Below, one piece after another: positions 11,232 through 23,900 of a DNA stretch of 64,000 bases. Where the stretch lies: the NCBI GenBank assembly GCA_029204225.1, contig CM055102.1, forward strand, positions 39,259,014 through 39,323,013, given 5' to 3'. The stretch is from Diphasiastrum complanatum (lineage: Eukaryota; Streptophyta; Lycopodiopsida; Lycopodiales; Lycopodiaceae). A model generated the notes under the pieces. It ran no database searches and was not told the origin of the DNA. It was given only the letters and a program-made list of their open reading frames with translations. Position 1 is the stretch's first letter; each line of letters opens with the position of its first letter. The position numbers were made by a program, and so were the translations under genes.

Positions 11232-12111
11232 TGGCATCCATTAGCAGCATTCAATCAAAGATCTGCACGATCCTTGACATCAAACTTCCTGGCATGGAAG
11301 GTGAAGACTTCTCTCATACTAAAAGGAGAAGGTCTATGCCCCTGGGTTGATGGCACAGAAGAGATGCCCACAACCACCAGTAAAGAGCTACGAGAATGGA
11401 GAGAGAAGAACGACAAGGCAGTAGCTGTGTTGTCTTCCTCCATTGAAGACAGCTTAATATTTGACATAGCCACACTCTCCAAAGCAAGAGAAATGTGGGA
11501 TGCTTTGCTGACCAAATTTCAAACAAAATCACGAAGCCAAATTATGCTTCTTGAAGATCAGCTGACCAATCACAGATGGGATGGTAAAGATCTCACCTCC
11601 TTCATCAAAAAAATGAAGGACCTGTTCCTATCGCTATACAACTCTGGAACGGAGAATGCATTCTCAATGGAGAAGCAGCTCACATACCTACTATGAGCTC
11701 TACTAAGATCATTTCAAACGACTCGAACACTAGTTGCTAAAGATCCAATTATGACTCTTGAGAAGGCTGTAATCGAGATCAGAGAAGAGGTGAAAGCCCG
11801 TGAACACCTTGATGACAGGGATAACTCTGATCAGCTCTCTACAACAACAAAGAGAAGCAGAGGAAGAACTCCAAACCTAAGAGGGACTCAGACCAAAGAC
11901 AAGATGGAAAGCAACAGTCAAAGGGAGCGAAAGAAAGCAAGTGGAAGAGCAGAAATAAACCAAAATAGCAAAATGGTGAGAAGAAGACCTGCCCGAGATG
12001 CACACGAGAAGGCCACATTGTTGATAAGTGCTGGCTCAATCCAAAGATAGAGTGCATTCACTATCACAAGAAGGGTCATGCAGCCCTTGACTGCAACCAG
12101 AATCCCAGAAA
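11232..12111 (+). pseudogene. Copia-3 gag with two zinc knuckles
   Basis: The likely start is ATG 11232 just after the primer-binding site. A frameshift before about 11285 moves the reading into the frame of NFLAWKVKTSLILKGEG, the UBN2-type gag core (AREMWDALLTKFQTKS, SFIKKMKDLFLSL). TGA at 11695 interrupts it, and another shift near 11950 leads to the nucleocapsid. There the first knuckle is CPRCTREGHIVDKC (C-x2-C-x4-H-x4-C) at about 11988-12030. The second reads C-I-H-Y-H-K-K-G-H-A-A-L-D-C, with Tyr at the second cysteine position. The same substitution occurs in the copia at 53 kb. Confidence 0.85.
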
Positions 12112-13056
12112 CAAGAAAGCTCAGAGTAGATGGGAGAGCGATAATAGCTCATCCTATGTGGAGAAACCAGAGTCCTCCAAGATGGCCGAAGACAGAGCTA
12201 ACAATGGCAAGAACCCAGCAGCTTACTTGTGTGCTGATGTCTGTGCGACATCAACTTCAGATACACAAGAGATAATTATTGATTCAGGTGCAACGTCACA
12301 CTTTGTGGCAATGAGGCACATGATCACTGATTATCAAGAATCAGAGTCTTCCAAATATATAATCTTGGGAGATGGTTCCAAACACAAAGTCAGCTAAATT
12401 GGAGCGTTGTGGTTAAGCACCAAAGGAAGAGACAGAAGGCTCACACTCTGTACGTGCCCACTCTTCAAAAGGACCTACTATTTGTTGCTAAGATGGTAGA
12501 TGTAGGACTGAGAGTCACCTTTGAAGGAGATACCTGCGAAGTGGTTGAATCCGCAACCACTCACTTGTCACCACAGGAAAATGAAAGGCAAACTTGTATC
12601 ACCTCAAGATCCGAGTACCTTCTGGACAAGCTCACCAGACCAACAAATCAATGGATATTACATGGCATAGGAGGCTGTATCATATGAATACAATCGCTCT
12701 ATACAATGCTAGTCGAAGCAGAGCATTCACTAGCGTCCACATCAAAGATGCAGCATGCTTGAAGTCCTGCGATGCCTGTAACAAAGGCAAGATGTCACAT
12801 ATACCATTCACCAAGGACTCTTTCAGAACGAAAGAACTCTTGGAACTGGTACACTTTGACATCTATGGACCATTTGATGTGGTCTCCTTGGGAGGTTCGA
12901 AATACAACATTACTTTCATCGATGATTTCAGCAAGTTTGCAGCCATGTATTTTATCCACAACAAATCGGAAGCCTTGGACAAATTCACCGAGTTCGTGAA
13001 TTGGGCTGAGAAATGGACTAACAAGAAGGTGAAGTAGTTGAGAACAGATAGATGAA
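12112..13056 (+). pseudogene. Copia-3 protease and integrase N-terminal half
   Basis: The protease active site IIIDSGATSHF is at about 12277-12306, followed by ILGDGSKH, a stop (TAA at 12396) and a shift to LYVPTLQKDLL. The integrase begins with the H-H-C-C zinc-binding part (WHRRLYH..., CDACNKGK at about 12766) and the first part of the catalytic core (HFDIYGPF, FIDDFSKF). It stops at LRTDR near 13052 after TAG at 13036. The second catalytic Asp-Glu part is missing and the sequence jumps to the RT N-terminus, so integrase cannot be functional. Confidence 0.85.
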
Positions 13057-14160
13057 GAGATCTGACTGCGAACTCTCCAAGAAGATCCACACGAGAAAGA
13101 AGAGCACCTATCAGATTTGTACCTTACAGCTCAGCCTCTACATCAGAGGAGTTTTGTGGATTTGGAGGAGAATGTCAAATATATGAGAAAGCTATCAACT
13201 GTCCAGATAATGACAAGTGGATTGAAGTGATGGAAGACGAGACGAAATTCATGGAGTAGAACAACGTCTAGAATCTGGAGCCATTACCAACAAACAGGAA
13301 GACTGTGAAATACAAATGGTTTTACAAGTACAAGTATGGACCTGATGACAACGTATCCAAATACAAGGCCAAATTGGTGGCGAAAGGTTTCTCTCAGAAG
13401 TATGGTGTTGACTATACTGAAACCTTTTTCCCATTCATTAAGCATTCATCCTTACGCTTGTTATTTGCATACGCAATAGCATACAGTCTCAAGATCCACA
13501 TCGTGGATGAAAAGACCACCTTCATGCACGGTGAGTTGAATGAAGAGGTCTATATGGACCAACCACCAGGATTCATCTGCTCACACTTTGCCAACTATGC
13601 CTGCCGAATGCAAATAAGCATATACGGACTGAAGCAGTCTGCCTGGCAGTGGTATAAAAAGAAGGATCACACTCTCAGATCCTTAGGATTTCAACCATTG
13701 ATGGCCCACTATGTCTATACAAAGGTCACAGATGGAGAAATCATAATCATAGCAGTCTATGTGGATGACACTTTGATCCTATCCAGAAGTGACGAGCTGA
13801 TTGCTCAGGTGAAGCATGATATCTCATAGCATTTTGAAATATCAAACCTAGGGGAAGCAAGATGCTACCTAGGATTGCAGATTGACAGAGATCTTGACAG
13901 AGGGAAGCTGTATCTTCACCAGTCAAGATACATCCATAAAATCACTGATGATTTTCAAATGACAGACTACAAGGGAGCTAATACGCCGATGGTAGCTGGA
14001 ACGATTCTGACCAAGCAAGATTGCCCACAGAACACAGAAGAGCAAGAAGCCATGTAGGACGTGCCCTACAAGAGATTAATCAGATCTCATGTACTTGGTA
14101 GATAATACATGCCCTGACATTGCTTATGCAGTTTTCAGAATGATCCAGTTTAATATCAAT
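13057..14160 (+). pseudogene. Copia-3 reverse transcriptase
   Basis: Matches copia RT (RVT_2) from the region before KYKWFYKYKYGPDD through AKLVAKGFSQKYGVDY, EVYMDQPPGF, IYGLKQS and the catalytic AVYVDD (YVDD codons 13758-13769) to YLGLQIDRDLDRGKLYL. It continues to the connection region (PMVAGTILTKQDCP). Stops occur at 13257, 13269, 13827 and 14055, with a frame change near 14085 (CPDIAYAV). RNase H is not present; similarity ends at about 14165 where the inverted LTR segment starts. Confidence 0.85.
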
Positions 14161-14170
14161 CCATGCCCTA

Positions 14171-14309
14171 GAAGGCACTGTCCAACGGGCAGAAGGCAGC
14201 TAATGCACGAGCAAAAGGAGAAGGTCAGACGACATGACACGACTCGAATTTGTTTGCCACACGAAATCCTGCACTCTTCAAAGGCCCAAGAAGATCAAAC
14301 GAGTACCAA
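14171..14309 (-). repeat. Inverted copy of the Copia-3 LTR start
   Basis: Reverse complement of 10604-10742 over its full length of 139 bp with a limited number of mismatches (by eye roughly 85-90% identity). A normal copia would end with a direct LTR repeat, so this is a rearranged end. Confidence 0.85.
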
Positions 14310-15330
14310 GTAGTTGTCTATTTTTGTGCATTTATAGTACTATAGGACCACTAGTTTGTAAGTAGATCCAATCTGTCCATCGCTAGTTTGGAGGCCAATC
14401 TTACAATCTGTAAACTATTAGTCAGAAAGCAACCACAAACTTGGTCTTAAAAACATTATCTACATAGAACATAACATTACATCAAACTCTTCTAATGGTT
14501 TTTGGGTTTAGGGTTTAGATTTTAAGCACTTTGTGGCATTCTACCTAATTGTAAACCTTGTCTGTGAGCTCATTTCTGGCCCTATCCGCCCTACCTAGGT
14601 TAGGATCAAATCTATAGCCTTTTGAGATATCTACCTATGGCCATCTATGCCTATGTTTTCAGACCTGTGAAGTATGACATCTGCTTGTGGCCCTTTGTCA
14701 GGGTTTTCTGACGACCTACAAACCCTACAACATGTGTTTACCTGAGTGATCGATTGTCTACCTCATTGCCTGGTAAAGGACAGAAGCAAAGTGGCAAACA
14801 TAGTAGAATCAATTGAAGCATTCATGACTAGCACTTCTTTGCTTTCCGACTACATAAATATGCACTTTCAAATAGGTATGGCTTTATCTATTTTCAGATC
14901 GTTTCATCTATTCATTTTCTGTAATCATTTATTTTTTGTATGCACATCCTATCAATTGGAGTACGTTTGGTTGCAATTTATGCTAGTTTCCATACTAGTT
15001 AACGAATGGGTTTGTAGTGTATTGGTGACTTGATTAATATTGTGAATCATAGTTGATGTAAATATTCATTCGACGTGTTTGAAACGATTGTAAAAGGTTA
15101 TATTAGTTGCTATGTAGTACTATATGCCATACATAGTATATTTGCAGTTCTTGTCATAATCTCCACATTGAGGTAAGAGTTCATAACAAGGAATCGGTTT
15201 GTAAGAGTTCGTATCATGAAATTTTAGATTTTTTCTATTTTTCAGCAATGTCAAATTCCCAACACATTTAAAATCCGTCGGATTCCAAACAAAAAAAAAC
15301 GGACAAAAAAAAAAAGAAAAAACAGGGAAA
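14310..15330. other. Unassigned stretch
   Basis: No coding homology found. Two adjoining plant-telomere-like heptamers (TTTAGGG-type) occur at about 14505, too few to be meaningful. Confidence 0.5.
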
Positions 15331-15339
15331 AAAAAAATT

Positions 15340-15714
15340 GGTTTTTTTTTTGCCACGTGGACGTCAGATTCCGATGTCCAGGTGGCCGAGCCATTGAAAT
15401 CCGACGTCTACGTGGCCGAGCCGTCGGAATCCGACATCCACGTGGCAAAAAAACAACCCAAAAAAAAAATTTAATTTTTTTTTTGCCATGTGGATGTCGG
15501 ATTTCGACGTCCAAGATGCCGATTTTCGATGTTTACGTGAATTGTTTTCCAAAAATTTAATTTTATCGGCCAGTTGCCGGTTTTGGGCTTGGCATCGGAT
15601 TTCGACAGATTTTAAATCTAACGAATTCCGACGGAGCCCGCGTTGATTCAAAAAAACATTAAAACGTGATTTCACCTCGGAAATCCCGTCGAAAATTGCG
15701 GCAGTTCTTGTAGT
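15340..15714. mobile_element. Terminal part of a CACTA-like (En/Spm) element
   Basis: Read on the minus strand it begins at 15714 with CACTACAAGAACTG, the classic start of plant CACTA terminal inverted repeats. Subterminal motifs of the type TTTTCGACGGG and GTCGGAATTCG follow. At 15357-15520 there are tandem subterminal repeats of about 43 bp built from CCACGTGGACGTC / GTCGGATTCCGACGTCC, which are also palindromic. I could not find the opposite terminus in inverted orientation, so the element is probably truncated on its left. Confidence 0.65.
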
Positions 15715-18079
15715 GCAAATTGCAAGCAAGATTTGAGGTGTCAAATATGTGGAATTGTCGGCTCTCAAAATTACTATATGTTTTGTAGAGATCGATATGT
15801 GCATTTTAATTTGCTTATGTCAAGTGTTCTAAGGCACTACCTAAATTATCAAAGTTGGAAACATTAGGTATAATTAATTAACAACAAAAATTTACTACAT
15901 GTGTGGTTATGTAGGATAAAAGAAAACTAGAACACAACATAAATTCATTGCATAAATGCATTTATACACAATAGTAGCACAACTAAGTCATAAACAATGC
16001 TCGCTACTACTCATAAAAGCCCCTCCATATTTCTTACCACCGTGGTACTCAATCATAACTAAATTTTGATAATTTATCTTTAATGATGCCCAGAAAGCAA
16101 ACATGGGTTTGATGTGCACATGCACACAAAAGTGTGCTTGTTACAACTCTAGGGTTCAATAAGCTCTTTAGTTTAGCTAAGTTTTAACCTATTCACAAAC
16201 CACCAATTGTAGACAATATGAGGATCCTTTGTCTCACTTTCATAGAAAACGATTTGTAATGCCCCCCTTTTCTTGTGAATGAGAGCTATGAAGATATCTT
16301 TGCTAGGTCTCCCTATCCAAATGATTGGCTAATGTATGTGCTTTCTATCCTTTCAATTCATTCTTTATTATTGTATACTATGATGTGTTTTTCATCTCTT
16401 GTGCCATTGACATTGATGCCATAGCTTCTTTCTATTTTCTAGCAGTATTCCTTATTGTTTGTTGTGGTTAAAAGGGGGATTGATATGCCATGACACCTCA
16501 AGGACATTCAATTATACTCAAAGTTGATTTCCCAACTTAACAATAATGAGCCTACTCGTTCCATCCAAAATATGTTTGTGCATTTACCAATTAACCTAAG
16601 CCTAGCCTAATCTGTTGGCTCATCCCTAGTTCATAAGCTTAGGCATGCTAATCTAAACTTGCTCTAGGACTTCCTCAAGAGGCATCACGAGACCCCAAGA
16701 TGAGTTTCTTGTAAGCATTCTAAGACTCTAGAGTAGACTCTACCTCACTTGTGTCACTAAATGTATGCATTGTTGGTCAAAGGTTGAGTGCTTCAAATAG
16801 ACAAATGAAGATAAAGAGTCATGATCATGTAATGTAATGCATGACGTAGATGATATTTTCTTGTGATCATGGTAGCTTGATGAAAAGACTAAAGAAATAG
16901 CTACATATATTGATCACAACAACCAAATAAAAAGTTTCATGTTGATATGGATAGCACTTATAATAAAAACAAAAGATTCCTTAAAAAAAATTGAAGCCAA
17001 AGGGGAATGAAATGTCCAATCCATAGAAGCTACCTTTGTGGTAATCCATCGAGGTTTGCAATTTGATAAATAGCATGGTTTTGTAGGCACATAAAACTCA
17101 TATTTTTCTAGTGTGACAAATCCATTTACCGTTACATAATGTCACCTAAATTTTGTCATAGCAAAACTTGAACTATTTTTGCTTAAGAGTACGCAAATTT
17201 TCAATCACCTTGTATGTTGAAGGTCTTTACGTCGCAATCACATTTAAGAATGTTGAAAGTGCTTGCAAAAATGAGTATCGTTTTACATGCCAATTGTCAA
17301 ACTTGGCATCTCACCAACTTATTTCAATTTTTATCCTCAAGCTTCTACTAGTTTTATTCATATATTCAAATTTAGAGGTTTTATTCTAGTCTTACTTTCA
17401 ATGAGGTGTTGAATTTTTTATATGGTCTGTTTCGAACGTTTTGTGACCAATGGTTAGTCAAGGTTCAAATTTTTTATTTCTTTCTATTGAATGTGTTTAC
17501 CTTTTATAATATTTTATACAATCTTGGAACCTTTGAGTTAAATGTAAGAGGGTGTTGTGATGGCCTTTATTGGTGGTAAGGTCCGTTTGAAAAGTCACAA
17601 ATACCTCCAAGTATAATGTTTAAAACGGCACTCTTCGAAAGTCATTAAAAGGTCTGTTCCCCTCGCTACACACAGATTCCCAAAAATAGGTTCTGGCAAA
17701 AGGTAAAGTTTGGTGTGGAGTAGGGCCCAAAGTGACATGAACCCCCTTGCTCGAGGCTTTGCCTGGAGCAAACACTAATTTCTCGCCCACGCTCATGATG
17801 TTGTGCCCATGCAAGGTGTCATGGCTTTTCTAGGCATTATGCCCTTCTCGAGCCAAGTCTTAGGTAAGACGATGTTTATTGTTTTCAAAGAACTTGGAAG
17901 GCTCAAATTTGGACTATTTCTAGAGAGATTAAAAATCAAGTATGTATATGGATATAACCATATATATTCATTTATTTACATATAACACACATATTGTTAC
18001 ATATCATTGTCCATTGTAATAAATATACACAGACCTTGGATTATATGGTCGATCGAAAATGTATTAAAACACTAAAGTG

Positions 18080-18080
<1 letters not shown>
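15715..18080. other. Unassigned AT-rich intergenic stretch
   Basis: No coding homology or long repeat recognised on either strand over 2.4 kb. Confidence 0.5.

Positions 18081-18110
<30 letters not shown>
18081..18110 (+). repeat. Poly(G) tract, 30 bases
   Basis: Thirty consecutive G followed by AGGGGGTGG. Such a run is unusual in this AT-rich DNA and may be partly an assembly or base-calling artefact. Confidence 0.9.
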
Positions 18111-18111
<1 letters not shown>

Positions 18112-19709
18112 GGGGGTGGCCTAGTATGTTACATTCGATGTTCATGAAATTTTCGTAAGAGTTTTTATTCCATAAAATTCTAGGCTTGCATATTCAATTA
18201 ATTAATGAGGTTGAACAATAGGTGTCATGCTAGTTGACAAGTCCTTTCCTCACCTTCAAGTATGGAGTTCGATGTCAACCAACGTGCATAGACATACAAG
18301 ATCAAAATATTAGTTACTAAAGTTTGCTTTTCTTTTATCAAACTCATAATATATTCCCTTTTGAAGAAACTAGGCCTCGACAAAAACGCCTTGCACTTTT
18401 CTAACCTCTTCATACTTGCAAAAGATTCATAATTGATACCATACAAATCTTTGAGATTACTAGAATTCATACTTATATCGACATGAGGACGCAAATGTAG
18501 ATGAGTTTCGGAATATCTTTGCCAAATTGATTGTAGAGCATGCAAAAAAAAAAACATCAAACCCAACTAGCATCATTCGCTATGGATGGTCTTAGGAAAA
18601 TGCTTGAAGAAATCTAAATATTTAGCTCGTCATCAAAGCAATCAATCCATGTATGGAAATGATTCTCCAATGGATGATTATTGATTGAATGTAAGTTCCA
18701 AGCAAGCAAATTTTTCATTATCCTAGTTTGTTAGTTCAAACTATTGTTTCTAGCCCATTTCAATAAGGCAAGCTCACTCAAGTATGTCTTACCACTCTTC
18801 ATTTGAAATAATGTGTCTGTGATTCGATTTGAATCATATGTCCTTAAGGTTATAAGTTATAACAGGTAGATTCGTCACGGCACAAAAATGTGCAAATGTT
18901 TAATCATAACACTATTTGAACATCTTCATATGGGTTCAGTGACACAAAAATCAGCTTGCTCATCTTGAATGCTTTAACTTACTACTTAAGACAAAGGATC
19001 ATTAGGCACATATAATGCGTCGATTGTGTGGAATTCAGTCGATTGGATTGCTCATAATTTCACGGCCTATGTTTATGGCTTTGTTGTCACAATCTTCGAT
19101 ACATGCTACTTGTGAAAGCGATTGACTCTAATAGAATATTTTAGAAGGGCCTATGGCTGAAAGCATGGTCCTCCATTACAAGCAAACAGGAACTCTTTCT
19201 TGCATACAGAATCAAACTTTACTTGGTAAGAATGAGGTTTCCTCATTTTTCACCTTGCAACTTAAATAAAAACTGAAAACCATTTAGGGCACAAGTTGCC
19301 AAGCTGCAATCAACAAAGCTTTTCGCCTGCCCCATCTAATGGGGTGAGAAATGAATAAGCAAAGAATACTTTTGATACAGGAGCAGGTAGCCTTAGAACC
19401 CATCTCGTATGACATGGTCATTGGCACATGAGACCTTTACACCGAATACGCACCAGGAATCTACAGAAACTTATAAAGTTTGCAAGAAAGGAAGCAAAAT
19501 GAGAGCCATTAATAAGCACAAGTTGAAGAATCACTCAAAGACAATGAATGCATGAAGTCAAACAAAAACTTTTCTTTGTTTTCCATGAAGAATAGTCTTT
19601 TGAAGGCATTCTCGTGAGTAACCTTATACATTGGCATAACCCTATACAAAGATCTACTTTCAGTTGTTGACAAAGTTCATAAGACAGAGATATGAAACAC
19701 AACTCTTCT
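18111..19709. other. Unassigned, 3' flank of the gene below
   Basis: One long minus-strand open frame (18225-18566) has no recognisable family and no splice context that joins it to the neighbouring gene; I do not support it as coding. Confidence 0.4.
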
Positions 19710-21869
19710 TTACTGGTAAAAGATTGCATTGCTGTGCATAATAATGTTACTACACTGTGATCTTTTGAATGCTGCAATTTCTTGGTTGACCTTCTCCCGT
19801 TTTAGTGGCTGCAGACTGTAATAATGTTGTCCAGTTCTGATCTCCCACTTAAAGAACCATAAAAAGGAAAATGCAGGTTAGTGTTGCTACATAGACTTCA
19901 AATCTATATCTCAAATTGCAAGCCATAAAACATAAAACATGGAAAATGCAATTCTTTCAGTCAGAAAATCAAATGAAACATCAGATAGCATTCCTCAGAT
20001 CAATTACCTCTTTGATATCTTTCATTGAATGACGTCTTGGTTCGTATTTTGGTACAACCCGGACCTTTCGGTTATGCTGTCACCAAACCAAAAATGCACA
20101 GAACATGAACACATGTACCAACATCCAAGAAAGTTCCCGACCACCACAAACTCCCTAGGTTTAAATTGTTCCAACACTGCTTCAATAAAGCTTTAAAATG
20201 TGACCACACTCTGAGCATGCACTCTGAGAAAAGCTTTCAGCAAGAGCCACAGGATTCTGAACCATTTGATCATAAGAGCACTTTCTGTCCATGCAAAAAA
20301 AATTCTTGTAAAGGAGGAACTATGTCATTAATACATCCAACCCATGCTTGAAGGAGCATTATTATATAAGAAGAAATTGGGCAGTTCATACCTCTGCTAT
20401 GAGGGCAGCTAGGTCATCTCCATCCGCTCCATATGTCCTTGACTTAATCTCATGCATAGCAGGACTTTTGCCAGATTTTTGGAAAGACCTGTTATCTTTC
20501 TTGGAAGAGACAGCAGGAACAGTGGACATGCTTGATCGAATAGATATTTGCTTTTGGTTATAATTGACAACCTTGGGTAGAATCCCTGTCTGAAACAACC
20601 ATTCCAACAGCACAAGACTTGATGATTTCTCAAGTGGAACTAGAGTTAGCAGCTAGTATAGCTTAACAGCAAAAATTTATCAATCACAAGCGAGCAAGTG
20701 CTTTTATAGTTATATAGCGGGTATCCTTGTTTTCTGCTACACTTACATGCCTGCAATCTCAAATAAGCCAAGAAAGTATATGCCAGACCATTGCAGTAAC
20801 TAATACTATGTATATAATTAGAGTCTTGACAGAAATCTTAAACTGACAAACATGTATACAAAATTAGAAGCTGATTTTACATCATTAAAAGAATGTTGAT
20901 TCACATATGATACCTTTATTCCTGTAGTACTTGTACAAATTGGCTCCAATTTAGAAGTGCCTGCAACTTGTGCTTGCAAATGACCCTTGGACGAAATTCT
21001 AGGTTTAACTTCATGGCTGTTGACTGGGTCCAGTTTTGTTGCCTGAGTACCATTACCATACTCCATTGTTGGAAGGCTCATTCTGAGTGCAGCCCTCTGA
21101 GGCTTTTTAATCCTAGTGAAAGCTAAAATTTTCTGTTTTGATGGCTGTGGAATAGAAACATCAGCCATTTTATCAGTAATTCCTTCAGATGGGTGTTGTT
21201 GCTGTTTTAAATTTCCTTCCTTACCTTTGAACACAACGTTTCCACTGGATGCTTCTGCTGTTGAAACAATGGCTTCTGAGATGCAAGGAGAGTTGCAGCA
21301 AGCTTCTTGTTTCGTGCCTTCAAGTTTGTCATGCTTCCCTCCACTTTCAATATCTTCAATCACAATTCTGTTGGACAATGTCAATCTCTCAGCAGCATCC
21401 TCTGATGATCTGACAGATGTATCATCCTCTTCTGACGACCGTTTTAACTTGAATGTGTGCTTCTCCTGTCGCTGTGGCCGAAATTCCATCTTAACAAAAT
21501 TTGAGCGAACCTTGCCGGTGTCATTGTAAACAGAACAAGAGCATGCGCTTGAATTTGTTTGAAGCCTAGAATGCTCAAGATGGTCCGTCTTATTGATTGA
21601 GTCTTTGGTTTTAATTTTTGGACTCGAGGATCTAACCTTGTCAAAGTCCTTCAACTTCGAAGGTGTTGATAAACCATCAGAAATACGAACTCTATTCATT
21701 AAAACAGAGATGAGATCAGCAGAATTCCCCGATTTTGCTGATAGAACTTTTCCTCCATAATTGGCTGCTATACAAGTGTCTAAGGTAGAGTCTTCAAGAA
21801 TGCCAGGCCTACAAACGACAAAGCCAACAGAGGACATAACATTTGTGATCAGCTCTTTTGATGCACAAA
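19710..21869 (-). CDS. Unknown plant protein, C-terminal four exons
   Basis: Four minus-strand exons join in phase with GT..AG borders: 21869-20914 (956 nt), 20589-20392 (198 nt), 20076-20008 (69 nt) and 19847-19710 ending in TAA. The large exon is hydrophilic and Ser/Lys/Glu-rich after a more ordered start (SSVGFVVCRPGILED). Next comes a disordered linker ending in DGDDLAALIAE. The C-terminus, conserved-looking and basic, reads KYEPRRHSMKDIKEWE then RTGQHYYSLQPLKRE. The first exon enters with two bases of a split codon, so an upstream exon ending in phase 1 is required. I do not recognise the family. The five exons at 31.98-46.46 kb may be its 5' part. Confidence 0.65.
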
Positions 21870-23900
21870 CTGCAATAAGGATCAAGCATATGATCAACGT
21901 AATACCACTCATTTGTATAATCAACATCATGGAAGAAAAGTTCAACAAGAACAGAGAAACCGAAAGTCTTTATACAAACAAAGACCTTGTAAAAAATGGA
22001 TGATCACACAAATGCAACTCATAGCCCAAACACACACTCTGATCTTTTTTTATAACCTTTTTCTATAAAAGCACAAAACAGCATCTACAAAAAAAGAGAT
22101 TGCATCCAGTTGACTATGCAGGAAGGAGTCTATGGACAACACATCCAGCCCGGTTACAAAATCAATGACATGAGGCACAATCCATGATGACTGAAGAGCT
22201 GGTTAGAAAAACATTAGAAACTTCAGAATCCACAGTGATCACTCTGGTGGCTCTGGCCAAAGATGGAATAATATCCATATAGATGCTCATATTTGTGGCT
22301 AAGGTATTTCTTATTACAACATAAATATATCAATCGATGCTTCTAATGCCTGTTGTCTTTGTTTTGATACGTTACTTGGTAGTTTTATTACCACATTGAC
22401 AATCTTCCGCCTTACTTGGCAGTCTTTCATCTTCATTTGAAAGCACTACACAAAGCAGATCAAACATGTTGCATTTGGATCTTGTTGATGCAAGAGTCCT
22501 CAGAGAAATCACAAGGAAACATGTTCCATACAAAAATACTTATAGCAAAAAACTGCACGCATGTAAGGAATCATATCATTACAGCAACCAAATCATTTCA
22601 GAATCGAGAAAGGGGTTCTGCCAACAAGGAGGATATAGACAGGATCCGAGTCAGTTGACTCGATTCACATGCCATTTTGCAATTTGTAAAAAATCACCAG
22701 GCTATATAACAATTACAGAAAAACGTTTGCAAATGAGAAAAGGTAAGAGAAAGCCAATCAATTACGGTTTGTTGCTTGTCATAGGTACGACAGAAGTAAA
22801 TACTCTGGGACCGTTTAGCACATGACTCATTCAAATAACGGTTTATAATCGCTGGAATTGGATGAACATGAGCTAATCAATTTGAAAATAAGGGTACACT
22901 ACAAGCAGAGGGATCCGGTTCCACCAACATGAAAAATGGCACAAAAGGGATCAACAAAGATTTATTCCATGTCCCACATTTTTCAAAAAGCCTATTGCTT
23001 GTAAGCAGACCTCAGATGCAAGCATCTTGATCAATTTGACAAGGAAAAGTGTATGATCAGAAGAAAGGATCCAAAGACAGTGATAGTTAGATGACAAGTG
23101 ATCTTTATAGGATTATTGGAATTAACCAAGAAATGCTTTAACTAGCTTTGTAGAATATAATAGGCCCATTTATGGTTCCAAATTAAGGAGCAAAGTACTA
23201 TAGGGAATGCAATAATACTGGAATACTGGAAAAAATTGCAAATGTACTGATCAAATGAATAAAAGTATGAACATGTTGATAGGAAATCTAGCTAATAGTA
23301 CTCAGACTAAAACTGAGTTTTCAATCATTCATCTAACTAAATAAAATGGTATCATGCCTATTTATAGAACGCTAGTGGCCCAAATTGCAACAAACCTACG
23401 AGTTACTGCTCAAGGGGAAAATATAGTCGTCAATATCTACTGGTAGCTAGTAGATGCTATATGACAATAGAAGGCCTTGGCCTCTAGAGCAAATGATCTT
23501 GTGGCAAACAGTAGCATAGGCCAAGGTACTATCAGGTTCCAATGAATATCTCCAATATATGGCCTATAGCTCTCCCTCCCGAAAAAGACGTCCTCAATGT
23601 CGGTATGAAGAAAATGCTGATGCAAAAAATAGATATCTGCTTGCCCCAGGATTCCTGAGAGGAGGTGCAAAGGTTGATGGATATGTATGGGCCCGATGGT
23701 ATATCCACCCTGCCAAAGACCAACAAAGGGTTTGGACAGGGACGGGTAGCAGGGGCAGTTGCTGGCTCACACACAGGGCCTAATACAGCACGAGCCACAT
23801 AATGGGGAAGCGCTATAGCCTGCCGGTGTCGTCTGTGAGCATGAGTACGTGCATGTGTAATAGTAGTACGCCTCTGTGTAGGATGTCTGGTAATCCTGGT
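21870..23900. other. Unassigned, probably intron
   Basis: AT-rich, no coding homology recognised. If the long gene model is right this is intronic, and one missing exon of length 3n+1 should lie between here and 31.98 kb. Confidence 0.4.

Noticed and set aside
14500-14520. Interstitial telomere repeat
   Set aside because: Only two heptamers; expected by chance.
15142-15160. Second CACTA terminus (GCAGTTCTTGTCA)
   Set aside because: It is in direct, not inverted, orientation relative to 15714 and lacks the GTAGTG end.
18225-18566. 113-codon minus-strand frame
   Set aside because: Composition typical of AT-rich non-coding DNA; no motif or splice context.
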